This document shows, in pieces, positions 55,707 through 64,000 of a stretch of 64,000 bases of DNA. The notes below the pieces were generated by a model, which saw only the letters and a list, made by a program, of their open reading frames with translations, had not been told where the DNA came from and did no database searches. The translations under genes were made by a program, and so were the position numbers. Origin of the DNA: an uncultured Planctomycetaceae bacterium (GTDB taxonomy: Bacteria > Planctomycetota > Planctomycetia > Planctomycetales > Planctomycetaceae); NCBI GenBank assembly GCA_903871805.1, contig CAIQIE010000225.1, forward strand, positions 1-64,000. The letters run 5' to 3'. Position 1 is the stretch's first letter. Each line of letters opens with the position of its first letter.

Positions 55707-56447
55707 ATGGCCGCTCTTCTGCATCCTCTTGGCGCTGGTCGGCAGATCGCTGTGGATCGCGCCGTGATTGTGATTGGCCGCAGTGCTGAATGTGACGTTG
55801 TGCTGGACTGCAGTTCGCGGATTTCACGAATTCACTGTGCCATTGTGCAGGTCGACAGCGACTATTACCTTCGCGACCTTGGCAGCATGAATGGAGTCTG
55901 GGTCGGTAGCCAGCGAATTGTCAGGGAGCAGAAGCTGCAGAACGGAGTGGAAGTTTCGATCGGTGATCTTCGCTTTCTTTTTCTGGATAACGTGACAGTG
56001 GTGCCAAAGCAACCACAGATGCAGGCGTCTGGCAACAATGGCCCTGTGCAGGTGCTTGTGCAACCGGGAAATGTGGGTACTGCTTCGCGGCCTGTCGTGC
56101 CGGCCGTCGAACGCCCCGAATCGTCACGCGGGGTGTTTGCTTCAGAAGCCACTCTTCGCCCGTCGTCCCTGCAGGATCTTTATGAGGCTGGTGACGACCT
56201 TTCTGCCAACGCTGGCATGGTTCCGAACGATGCACCGGATGTAACAGTTCAGGCGTCGGAGGACGATTACTTCGACAATGTTGAAGTGCTGGTCGATGAG
56301 GACGAACTGGCCCCAGGCATCTTCTGTGATCTTGAACTGATCGAAGATGTGGAACTCATTGACGATGACGATGTGGAACTCATTGACGACGTGGAGATTC
56401 CAGAAGCTCCATCGCACACTGGCAGAAATCTGCGCAAGAACAACTGA
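55707..56447 (+). CDS. FHA-domain protein with acidic repeat tail
   Basis: A 246-aa protein from the ATG at 55707. Residues 10-95 form a forkhead-associated domain that binds phosphothreonine peptides: VIVIGRSAECDVVLDCSSRISRIHCAIV, YYLRDLGSMNGVWVGSQRI (Gly-Arg, Ser-x-x-His and Asn-Gly signatures all present). A linker of ~100 residues leads to a strongly acidic end with repeated D-V-E-L-I-D blocks. The DNA shows a near-exact 24-bp repeat at 56347-56394. It probably bridges Ser/Thr kinase signalling to a partner. No kinase gene is in the window. Confidence 0.85.
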   Translation: MAALLHPLGAGRQIAVDRAVIVIGRSAECDVVLDCSSRISRIHCAIVQVDSDYYLRDLGSMNGVWVGSQRIVREQKLQNGVEVSIGDLRFLFLDNVTVVPKQPQMQASGNNGPVQVLVQPGNVGTASRPVVPAVERPESSRGVFASEATLRPSSLQDLYEAGDDLSANAGMVPNDAPDVTVQASEDDYFDNVEVLVDEDELAPGIFCDLELIEDVELIDDDDVELIDDVEIPEAPSHTGRNLRKNN

Positions 56448-56660
56448 GCCGACTGGTCTGCGGGTTGCGTGGTGGAATGGCCGCGACAAATCCACGGGAC
56501 GGAAGACAGGGGCCACCGACTGCAGCGCGGCAGACACTGCTCCGGTCACTCTCTGCGGTTTTCGCAACCTCATTGCGGGAAAACTGGCGTCAGATCTGTT
56601 ACTGTCTGTAGTTGATGCAGCGCAGCATGGCACATCAACGACTGAACAGGGCCTGTCAGC

Positions 56661-58166
56661 ATGAAACGAATCGGTATTCTGGCACTGCTCCATGAGAGCA
56701 ATACATTTCTGGATGAACCGACAACGTCTGATCATTTTCGGTCCAATCTGCTGACAGAGGGAGCCGGCGTCCTTGAGGCCTTCCGCGGTACTCAGCATGA
56801 AGTGGGCGGCTTTCTGAACGTGATTGACGGCACCCCGGATTTTGAGGCCGTGGGGATTTTTGCGGCACGGGCCATGCCCTTTGGAACCATCACAGAGGCA
56901 TGCTGGGCAGAGCTGACAGAGCGATTGATCCATCGGCTGCAGCAGGAGCTTCCCCTGGACGGCTTGCTGGTGGCGCCGCATGGAGCGACAGTCGCGTGCG
57001 GAGCGGCGGATGCGGACGGAGACTGGCTGCAACAGGTGCGTCAAATAACTGGCCGAGGGATGCCAATTGTGGGGACGCTGGATCTGCATGCGAATGTTTC
57101 ACAGCAGATGGTGAAAAACTGCAACGCTTTGTTCGGTTATCGAACAAACCCGCACCTTGATCAGTTTGCCAGAGGTCAGGACGCGGCGCGCTGTCTGTTG
57201 AACTCCATCCGCACGGGATTGATGCCTGAGATGGAACTTGTTCAGTTGCCTTTGTGTGTCAACATCGAGCGACAGGCGACAGAAGAACCGCACGGAAGAA
57301 AGCTCTGGGACGAAGCGGATCGTCTGCAGTCACGCCCCGGGGTGATTAGTGTGTCGTGCCTCTATGGGTTTCCCTATTCTGACGTTGAGGAAATGGGAGC
57401 TTCCGTGATTGCGGTTGCCGATGGCAATCGCGAAACAGCTCGGCAGGCTGCGGCAGAAATGGCGACATTCTGGTGGGCGAGGCGTGCGGAATTCGACGGA
57501 CAAATGATCAGTGTGGAGGAGGGCATTAGACGAGCCCTGACAATTCGCGGTGCCTCACCGGACAGACCTGTGGGGTTGCTGGAAATGGGAGACAACGTGG
57601 GGGGCGGAAGTCCGGGAGATGGCACCTGGATTGCGCATGGATGGAAAGCACTGGGATGTGGTCCATGTCTGACCGTACTTGCCGACCCGGACCTTGTGAA
57701 ACTGGCAGAAAAAACAGGGATCGGTGGTGTCTTCACTGCAGAGGCTGGTGGCAAAGTGGATCCGGAGCGACATGGACCATCGTATCCGGACACCTGGACG
57801 GTGGAGAGAATCACGGACGGACATTTTTCCGAGAGTGAGGCCCGTCACGGAGGTTATTCCGTGTTCTTTCAGGGACGTACGGCAGTACTTCGGGGAGTAA
57901 CGGGGTTGACAGTCATCGCCACGACGCTGCGAATGGCTCCCCTGAGTCTTCAGCAGGTGCTTTCGCAGGAAGTGGATCCTCAGAGTTTCGCTGCAGTGAT
58001 ACTCAAGGGAGTTCACGCCCCTGTTGCGGCCTATGCGCCAGTCTGCAGTCAACTGATTCGAATCAACACCAGGGGCGCAACGACTGCAGACCTTCACAGT
58101 CTGCACTTTCAACATCGCCGCCAGGCTCTTCATCCCTTTGAAAATAATGATGGCTGGATTCCATGA
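56661..58166 (+). CDS. M81-family metallopeptidase (MlrC/microcystinase C-like)
   Basis: A 501-aa protein. The N-terminus RIGILALLHESNTFLDEPTT, then GLLVAPHGATVACGAADADGDWL, DLHANVSQQMVKNCNALFGYRTNPHLD and MGDNVGGGSPGDGT, are typical of the MlrC family, whose founding member finishes microcystin degradation. Planctomycete homologues probably act on other small peptides or amides. Its TGA overlaps the transporter ATG by 4 nt (58163-58166), so the pair is translationally coupled and the transporter likely brings in its substrate. Confidence 0.85.
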   Translation: MKRIGILALLHESNTFLDEPTTSDHFRSNLLTEGAGVLEAFRGTQHEVGGFLNVIDGTPDFEAVGIFAARAMPFGTITEACWAELTERLIHRLQQELPLDGLLVAPHGATVACGAADADGDWLQQVRQITGRGMPIVGTLDLHANVSQQMVKNCNALFGYRTNPHLDQFARGQDAARCLLNSIRTGLMPEMELVQLPLCVNIERQATEEPHGRKLWDEADRLQSRPGVISVSCLYGFPYSDVEEMGASVIAVADGNRETARQAAAEMATFWWARRAEFDGQMISVEEGIRRALTIRGASPDRPVGLLEMGDNVGGGSPGDGTWIAHGWKALGCGPCLTVLADPDLVKLAEKTGIGGVFTAEAGGKVDPERHGPSYPDTWTVERITDGHFSESEARHGGYSVFFQGRTAVLRGVTGLTVIATTLRMAPLSLQQVLSQEVDPQSFAAVILKGVHAPVAAYAPVCSQLIRINTRGATTADLHSLHFQHRRQALHPFENNDGWIP

Positions 58167-59560
58167 CTGATGAATTCCCTGCCTCTTCAAAGCAGCGTTC
58201 GCCTGTTCCGGCAATCCAGCCTACCGGGGTTCGGCACTGGATGATTCTGCTGGCAACACTGGTGGCGGTGCTGCTCTATCTGGATCGGGTCTGTATCAGT
58301 ACGGCTGGAGAGACCGTTTCCGCCGACCTGAAGATCACAAAACCACAACTCGACGAAGTGCTTTCTGCATTTTTCTGGACATATGCTCTGGGACAATTAC
58401 CGGCCGGCTGGCTGGGCGATCGTTTTGGCGCGAGGTGGATGCTGGGTTCCTACGTTCTGCTCTGGTCGCTGAGTACTGGTTTGCTGGGAATTGCCTGGTC
58501 ATTGAACACGGTTCTGCTGTTACGGCTTGCATGTGGACTGTTTGAGGCGGGGGCCTACCCTCTGGCAGCCAGCATCGTCGGGCGCTGGGTCCCGATAAAG
58601 TCGCGTGGCCTTGCAAGCTCACTGGTTGCCGTCGGAGGAAGACTGGGGGGCGCGTTGGCGCCGATTCTGACAATACAGCTGATGCTGATGTGGACATGGG
58701 GATCGGGATGGTGGACGCTGCCCGGCGATGCGGTCGCTGACCTATTCAGCTGGCGGCCAGTGATGGGTCTGTACGGAATCGTGGGAATCCTGATCGGCCT
58801 GATCTTTATTCTCTGGTTCCGCGACTGGCCTCATCTGCATCCTGCGGTCAACGCCGCAGAGCTCAGCCTGATCCGAGGAAATGCATCTGTGACGCCGGTT
58901 GCCAGACGTGGTGCCGAACCTCCGCCGGTTCTTGCGATGATGTGTTCATTTCCTATGTGGATGAACTGCTTCGTCCAGTTTTCAGCCAATCTGTGCTGGG
59001 GGTTTCTTGTGACAAAGTTCCCTCAGTATCTGAAAGACGTTTTTGCGACGACGCAGCAGGATCAGGGCTGGCTGCAGAGCCTTCCTCTGGCGGCTGGAAT
59101 TCTGGGATTGTTCCTTGGCGGTGTCTTTACCGACGTTCTGACTCGAACATTTGGTCTTCGCTGGGGACGGTCAATTGCCATGTCCGTTTCACGCCTGCTG
59201 GTGGTCATCGCACTGATGAGTGTCAGTTGGGCAAATTCTGCGCTGACGGCGACAATCTGCCTTGCTGTCGTTGGGCTTGCCACGGACCTGGGAACTCCGG
59301 CAGTCTGGGCCTTTGGTCAGGACGTGGGCGGACGATTCGTGGGCTCTGCTGTTGGCTGGGCCAACATGTGGGGCAACTTTGGTGTGGCCTTGTCACCACC
59401 TTTTTTTGGGTGGATTGCAGGGGCATCCGCCACCGGTGAAAGCTGGAATCAGGCCTTTGTCGCCTGTGCCATTGTGAACCTGATTGCAGCTGTGGCAGCA
59501 TTGGGAGTCAACGCTTCCAAACCACTCGTTCCGGAATCACATGACGGGCACGTCGCCTGA
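58163..59560 (+). CDS. MFS transporter (anion:cation symporter type)
   Basis: A 465-aa protein with about 12 transmembrane segments. The loop motif between helices 2 and 3 (QLPAGWLGDRFGARWML) and VCISTAGETVSADLKITKPQLDEVLSAFFWTYALGQ resemble the ACS family of organic-anion and sugar-acid carriers (ExuT/GudP-like). Start ATG at 58163, overlapping the M81 gene by 4 nt. It probably imports the substrate of that enzyme. Convergent with the pilin-like gene downstream. Confidence 0.85.
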   Translation: MTDEFPASSKQRSPVPAIQPTGVRHWMILLATLVAVLLYLDRVCISTAGETVSADLKITKPQLDEVLSAFFWTYALGQLPAGWLGDRFGARWMLGSYVLLWSLSTGLLGIAWSLNTVLLLRLACGLFEAGAYPLAASIVGRWVPIKSRGLASSLVAVGGRLGGALAPILTIQLMLMWTWGSGWWTLPGDAVADLFSWRPVMGLYGIVGILIGLIFILWFRDWPHLHPAVNAAELSLIRGNASVTPVARRGAEPPPVLAMMCSFPMWMNCFVQFSANLCWGFLVTKFPQYLKDVFATTQQDQGWLQSLPLAAGILGLFLGGVFTDVLTRTFGLRWGRSIAMSVSRLLVVIALMSVSWANSALTATICLAVVGLATDLGTPAVWAFGQDVGGRFVGSAVGWANMWGNFGVALSPPFFGWIAGASATGESWNQAFVACAIVNLIAAVAALGVNASKPLVPESHDGHVA

Positions 59561-59646
59561 TCCTGACGCATCCTGTCCTGCGGTAGCTGCTTCGGAAGCA
59601 CAGAAAGAACTCTCTGCGCCCCTGGACTGCGCAACTTCCGGGTTTT

Positions 59647-59676
59647 GTTGTCAGGCAGGCATTCCTGCCTGACAAC
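59647..59676. terminator. Bidirectional terminator hairpin
   Basis: A perfect 13-bp stem (59647-59659 with 59664-59676), loop CATT. TGTTTTCC follows on the plus strand, and the reverse complement side carries CAAAACCC. It lies between the convergent MFS and pilin-like genes. Confidence 0.8.
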
Positions 59677-59709
59677 TGTTTTCCATTCAGAGACTACTGC
59701 GCACATGCG

Positions 59710-61218
59710 CTACCATACGTACTCGGGAAACCGTGGTTCGTGACGATTTCCGGCATACGGATTCCATGGTGTCCAATGATAGACGACTCGTGGTGCCGGG
59801 CCATGGGGACCGCCAGGACGGGGAGCCCATTGATACTGCACGCCAGCAGGCGCGGGGCCTGGCGGAACTGGTGCCTGTGGAAACTGTTCGTGTGAATAGT
59901 GTCCGGGCGGAGTCGGGATGTAGCCCTGGTTTGCCGGGCCCCGAAATTCCCGTGGAGCTCCCGGAACCGGGGGAATTGCATAGCCGTCATGCGGCGGCAT
60001 GTCAGACTGCGGGTGAAACGACGAGGCCGGTCCATTGTGTGGAACTGGCGGCACTGGTCCAAATGCGCCGTTCGGCATTGGGCCGTGGTGGTTTCCATGG
60101 AACGGTGTGTAAACCGGAAAAGGTGGATTTGGTGCATAGCCGACCTGCTGCGGAAAATACCGCGGACCAGGACTTAGTGGCCATTCGGAAACTCGCATGT
60201 GTCGTACATTTGTGCATCGTTCATGGGGGCCGTAGCCGTAATCCCCACAGCCGCCGCAGCGGTATGAGCCGCAGCTGCCACATGCCGGACGGTATTCATA
60301 GCGAGGAGAACCGCCGCAGGTTCGGCAGGAGCCTTCAGGTCGTGAATAGCCACAGGAAGAACAGCCATGACTTCTTCGGCAGGAATCACAGCCACTGTCA
60401 CGACAGCGGTCGCATCCCAGCATCGCAGAGTAGTAGGTTGTCAACACATAATCGCTCGGGTTCCGGCGATGTGCAGCCTCCCGATCTCCGTCTTCCTCTT
60501 CATTCTCTTCACTCTCTTCACCATTGCCAACTTCCTCCTGGCCGTCCTCTTCGCCGTCCTCGTCATCCCGATCTTGATCTTTGGAATCGGAGTGGCGGCG
60601 CGAACTGCGGGAGTTGTCATCCCTGCGTCCGTCGTCTCGTGCATCGGAGGCATCTCCGGACCTTCGATTGGACTCATCGTTTCGCGAATCGCTGGAATCG
60701 GAACCCGGCCTGCGTCGAGTTTCCGGCATCGGTGCTCGTCTTTCGGATGGTCTGCTTTCAGAACGTTCGGCATTTTGAGGATCGCGAACAGAACGTCGTT
60801 CCTGAATTCGGTCGCCCGCCTGCTCATGATGTTCATGCACACGACCGCAGTCCGGGCACGGTGCGCCCTGGTGACGTCGTGCGTCATAGGTGATGAACGG
60901 CGGTACTTTGTGCTCTGCCTGAGGACTTGCATCGGCATCAGCAGCACGGTCTGCTGGGTCCAGGAAACAGGACCCGGAATTGTACGCGCAGATTCGGTCA
61001 CAGTAACCGACCTTGGCGTGTCCTGAAAAGCAGTAGGACTGATCCAGTGCACCAAAGGCACCCGCCAGATCCTGGAGTTCGCTGGTCAGAGACTGCTGAA
61101 GGCAAGTCAGTCCAGTAATCAGCCCCAGCACCAGGACTGTCCCCACCAACACGATCTCTGCAGACAGAATGGCCCCGTCTTCGCAGAATAACCACCTGCT
61201 GAATAATCGTTTCACCAT
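59710..61218 (-). CDS. Flp-pilin/TadE-like mosaic protein with Cys-rich and Pro-rich regions
   Basis: A 502-aa protein with ATG at 61218 after GGGAGC. Residues 1-60 look like a Flp/TadE pilin head: a short basic leader, FCEDGAILSAEIVLVGTVLVLGLITGL and an amphipathic helix ending LDQSYCFSG. Residues ~110-260 are extremely charged, first Arg/Ser/Asp, then a Glu/Asp block. Residues ~270-345 are Cys-rich with many C-x2-C pairs (CDRCRDSGCDSC, CSSCGYS, CGSCGSYRCGGCG). The last ~150 residues are rich in Pro, Gly and His. It is probably exported and disulfide- or metal-stabilised, perhaps a surface protein. Confidence 0.7.
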   Translation of the reverse strand: MVKRLFSRWLFCEDGAILSAEIVLVGTVLVLGLITGLTCLQQSLTSELQDLAGAFGALDQSYCFSGHAKVGYCDRICAYNSGSCFLDPADRAADADASPQAEHKVPPFITYDARRHQGAPCPDCGRVHEHHEQAGDRIQERRSVRDPQNAERSESRPSERRAPMPETRRRPGSDSSDSRNDESNRRSGDASDARDDGRRDDNSRSSRRHSDSKDQDRDDEDGEEDGQEEVGNGEESEENEEEDGDREAAHRRNPSDYVLTTYYSAMLGCDRCRDSGCDSCRRSHGCSSCGYSRPEGSCRTCGGSPRYEYRPACGSCGSYRCGGCGDYGYGPHERCTNVRHMRVSEWPLSPGPRYFPQQVGYAPNPPFPVYTPFHGNHHGPMPNGAFGPVPPVPHNGPASSFHPQSDMPPHDGYAIPPVPGAPREFRGPANQGYIPTPPGHYSHEQFPQAPVPPGPAPAGVQYQWAPRPGGPHGPAPRVVYHWTPWNPYAGNRHEPRFPEYVW

Positions 61219-62189
61219 ATTGAAAGCTCCCTGTCAGAATTGCGTACGCACCTGGAACCGACGATGCCTGCAACCGACGCACGGCGTGAAAACAGCGCGA
61301 GATTCGGCACAGACACAGCGGTCACGGTCAAAGACAAACGACCGTTTCTGAACAAAGGAGATGGCTGTTCATGTGTATGGAATGCACGGATGAACTGCGC
61401 ACCGCAGTCCATAAAGGGCAACGACGCTGATCGTCCGAACCCCGGGAGTCAGCAGACGTGCTGACGGACACGCAGAGTGTGCCCCGGCTTGCTGCTGCCA
61501 GACGGATGCCGACAGAACATAAGCAGGCGTCGCTCTGATATCTGCGAGCACCACTGCCAGACTTCCGATGTGCATAAACACCGGAAGCGAGACGGAGCAC
61601 AAGGCCCCGTCTCGCTTCAGATGAACTCGACGACTGAAATCCTTTCAGTCGAAGGGCGGTTTCTCAGGCCGCCATTCTCTCTCGCAGTGAACAGAGCCGA
61701 TTCCAGACAGATCTACAGACCGCGCGATCGCTATCCCTGTGGTCGAAAACACAGCGACAACCCGCGAATTGAAGCCTCAGATCTACTGCAACCGATACAG
61801 TCACAACATCAGGACTATTTGGCATATACCGTACCATCAGCAGAAACGGCAGAATCGTCACAACCGGACTTTTTGTAAGTTGTTTCTGCGAAGAGACTTA
61901 CCGAAAACGGGTGTTTTTCTGCGTCGTTGGCATGAAGGTTTGCGCTTAAAAGTCTTTACGAATTGGGTGACGATTTTGTTAATTGTTCTGATCATGCGGA
62001 ACAGAACGATTCTGCGGCCTGAGCGGATTCTGCTGGTATCGGAGGAAAGCAGGCAGATTCGGCCTTCGAATTCGTTCCTTCCGGACAGTTGGGGCTTCTC
62101 GGTCGAATCATGGGCAAATTGCTGCTATTGTCATGGATCTGGCGCAGCGGATTGATGAGACCTTCCAAGTAAATTCGGATCTGAAGATC
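61219..62189. other. Long non-coding region with three hairpins
   Basis: 970 bp between the pilin-like gene (minus) and the epimerase gene (plus). Short frames on both strands lack domains. A cluster of three hairpins lies at 61584-61673 (listed separately). The region should include promoters for both genes. Confidence 0.5.
61584..61673. ncRNA. Cluster of three stem-loops, possible structured RNA or terminator array
   Basis: Stem 1: 12 bp perfect, 61584-61595 with 61607-61618, 11-nt loop. Stem 2: 9 bp perfect, 61631-61639 with 61643-61651, 3-nt loop. Stem 3: GGCGG with CCGCC (about 61655-61673). All three lie within 90 bp in a region without genes. There is no T run typical of an intrinsic terminator. 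A small RNA, a repeat unit or a structured leader are all possible. Confidence 0.45.
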
Positions 62190-63164
62190 ATGGCAAAGTG
62201 TCTGGTGACGGGTGGATCAGGCTTTATTGGCAGTCATCTCACGGAACTGCTGCTGCAGCAGGGGCACAGTGTTGTTGTATTGGATAATCTTTCCACTGGG
62301 CGCATGGGAAATCTGGCGGCGGTCCGTGATAACGGGCAGCTGGACATTCGTAACGGTTCCATCACAGACCCGGTAGCGTTGTCAGAAGCTGTTCACGGAG
62401 TGGACATGATTTTCCACCTTGCGGCGGCGGTGGGAGTCAGGTTGGTTGCGGACGATCCGGTGCGTACGATTGAGACCAACATTTATCCTACGGAGCAGCT
62501 GCTTCGCCTTGCTGTTCAGGGCAATGTGAAGAAGTTTTTCCTGGCCTCCACCAGTGAGGTCTACGGAAAGAATCCAAAAGCTCGCTGGACTGAGGAAGAC
62601 GATCTGCATCTGGGCCCAACTAGTCGACCACGCTGGGCCTACGGATGCTCCAAAGCGATCGATGAATTTCTGGCTCTGGCCTATTTCCAGAAATATGGAC
62701 TTGGAGTCACCATCGGGCGATTTTTCAATGTCGTTGGCCCGCGGCAGGTAGGCAACTACGGGATGGTCGTACCGCGGTTTGTGGAGGCGGCGCTTCGCGG
62801 AGGCCCCGTGGTTGTTTACGACGACGGCTCACAGGTGCGATGTTTCGCGCATGTGGCAGAAATCGTGGGATGTGTTCTGGACCTGACCATGAACGACGCT
62901 GCGGCGGGACGGGTGTTCAATATCGGCAGTGATCAGCCAGTGTCGATCCTGCAACTGGCCGAGTTGGTCATTGCAAAGACGCAGTCTGCTGCCAGCATTG
63001 AGTTTCTTCCCTACAACAAAGCTTACAGCGATGATTTTGAAGACGTGCAGCGGCGGGTTCCCTGCGTGGATCTTCTCGAACGCACGATCGGCCGGAAACC
63101 CTCACTGACTCTTAGCCGAATTCTGGATGACATTATTGCATGGAAAAAAGCACAGCAGACTTGA
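62190..63164 (+). CDS. NAD-dependent nucleotide-sugar epimerase/dehydratase
   Basis: A 324-aa extended SDR. I use the ATG at 62190, which puts [21 protein letters not shown] at the N-terminus as usual; the frame is open from 62133. Catalytic features are STSEVYG and [10 protein letters not shown] (Y-x3-K). The substrate-side region [29 protein letters not shown] and the FAHVAEIVG block resemble UDP-glucose/UDP-GlcNAc 4-epimerases and UDP-glucuronate decarboxylases. The exact sugar is not clear. It is not next to the glycan row but could feed it. Confidence 0.85.
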   Translation: MAKCLVTGGSGFIGSHLTELLLQQGHSVVVLDNLSTGRMGNLAAVRDNGQLDIRNGSITDPVALSEAVHGVDMIFHLAAAVGVRLVADDPVRTIETNIYPTEQLLRLAVQGNVKKFFLASTSEVYGKNPKARWTEEDDLHLGPTSRPRWAYGCSKAIDEFLALAYFQKYGLGVTIGRFFNVVGPRQVGNYGMVVPRFVEAALRGGPVVVYDDGSQVRCFAHVAEIVGCVLDLTMNDAAAGRVFNIGSDQPVSILQLAELVIAKTQSAASIEFLPYNKAYSDDFEDVQRRVPCVDLLERTIGRKPSLTLSRILDDIIAWKKAQQT

Positions 63165-63737
63165 CCTGCAGTAGCCTCAGGACACCACTCGCTACGTGGT
63201 CTATGCCGTGAAAATCGGTCATTGGCTCCATCGTGAAGCGGTGGTATGCGGATTTGGTGGGGAGGCTCGGCTATTGTGGGCTCGGCTGGTAGCGCGTATG
63301 AGTAACCACTGTAAGCGGCGGAGCACACGCCCTACGGTGGGTGATTCGGTTGCGGTGTGACACCGGCCCGTTTGCGCCGTTCTGCTTCTGTGTGTACGCC
63401 TGACGAAGCATGCGTACAAACCTCGCTTCCTATCGTCTTCTTGCGAGGAGTATTCGCGAAACCGTGTGGTGGATGTAAACCGCAGCTTTGATCAGCAGTT
63501 GCAGGGAATACGACAGATCGATGGCCCCGTTTTCGTTCGGGCCCCCTTTTCATTCCATTTTCGCTGCCCCGTTTTTGTGCAGTCGCTGTTTTTTTCTCTC
63601 CTCGCTGAGGACTACGCGAAAAGTTGTCGTGGTAGGATATTTGTGAAGGAATCTTACGGATCTTTTCGATACCAAGCTTTGATCCCCTTGTTTTCCGACA
63701 AGTCCAAAATCCGCCCGTAGAGTAATGTCAGGCACAA
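63165..63737. other. Intergenic region before the last gene
   Basis: 573 bp. Frames such as 63466-63720 are low in coding character. No RNA gene or repeat was identified. Confidence 0.35.
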
Positions 63738-64000
63738 ATGCCCCTGCAGATAACATTTGATCAAGTGACCGGAATCATTCAGGTATGCAGTTCTGGTGAA
63801 GTGCATAAGAGCGATCACCTTGCCGCATGGAGTGCCGCCGTGCGGTTGTCTCGAGAAGAACGCTGCCGCAAGTTGCTGGTTGATTTGCGCACCCTGCCTG
63901 TCGGCGCATTGACAATTGCCGAATGCTTTTCATTTGGCGAGATGGTTGCCGCATCGCAGGACATCGATTTTATTGCGCATGTGCTGCCTTCAGCGAAAGA
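63738..64000 (+). CDS. Partial CDS, possible STAS/SpoIIAA-like protein (runs off window)
   Basis: An open frame from the ATG at 63738 to the window end, 87 codons so far: MPLQITFDQVTGIIQVCSSG, then AVRLSREERCRKLLVDLRTLPVGALT. The alternating strand-helix pattern and a KLLVDLRTLPV-type strand resemble SpoIIAA-like/STAS proteins. The fragment is too short to be sure. The gene continues beyond 64000. Confidence 0.5.
   Translation, partial: MPLQITFDQVTGIIQVCSSGEVHKSDHLAAWSAAVRLSREERCRKLLVDLRTLPVGALTIAECFSFGEMVAASQDIDFIAHVLPSAK

Noticed and set aside
60367-61026. 219-aa and similar plus-strand frames over the pilin-like gene
   Set aside because: Mirror images of low-complexity sequence on the minus strand, which has the pilin head, a ribosome binding site and a full-length frame.

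Overview
The window looks like chromosomal DNA of a planctomycete, probably class Planctomycetia. I infer this from the gene content. It has two giant secreted PVC-type CxxCH cytochrome/dehydrogenase proteins, a DUF1080 lipoprotein-like protein, a BatA/vWA membrane protein, a Flp-pilin-like protein with a long low-complexity tail, and many exported proteins of unknown role. RodA/FtsW-type and ordinary housekeeping genes sit among them. No rRNA, CRISPR array, transposase or phage gene was seen.

Layout. 0.4-7.8 kb: DUF1080 protein, class I fumarase, PLP decarboxylase, an unrecognised 637-aa protein and ornithine carbamoyltransferase. 8.4-13.5 kb: an accessory stretch with two vapBC toxin-antitoxin pairs, a CocE-type hydrolase and short dispersed repeats. 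13.5-16.0 kb: tRNA-Leu(GAG) and tex. 16.3-25.3 kb: two multi-domain cytochrome/dehydrogenase proteins. 25.7-33.3 kb: RodA, CmoA, a TraB-like protein, then a three-gene cassette (tiny membrane protein, NoeA-like methyltransferase, membrane sulfatase). 33.7-36.6 kb: rpsB-tsf-pyrH, with clear intrinsic terminators after rpsB and after tsf.

36.8-43.9 kb, minus strand: a run of six genes reading hypothetical, phosphodiesterase, UDP-sulfoquinovose synthase-like epimerase, thioredoxin-sulfotransferase fusion, CapD/PseB-like dehydratase, flippase. I read this as a cassette for making and exporting a sulfonated or sulfated glycan, and it is the best candidate for an undescribed system here. Three of its proteins end in R-x-A-A. 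44.2-46.9 kb: a HExxH putative peptide-modification protein (TIGR04267-like) sits between two diverged direct copies of a ~150-bp dispersed repeat, next to a 3 x 66-68 bp tandem repeat.

46.9-64 kb: BatA/vWA protein, a helical membrane protein, a MerR/B12-fold regulator that has lost the cobalamin-ligand motif, ferrochelatase, two small exported or membrane proteins, an FHA protein, an MlrC-like metallopeptidase translationally coupled to an MFS transporter, the pilin-like mosaic protein, a sugar-nucleotide epimerase, and the start of an unidentified gene. Two copies of a 136-138 bp MITE-like element with 14-15 bp terminal inverted repeats lie at 51.1 and 53.9 kb in opposite orientation.

All calls come from reading the sequence; no database search was run. 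Family assignments rest on remembered motifs.
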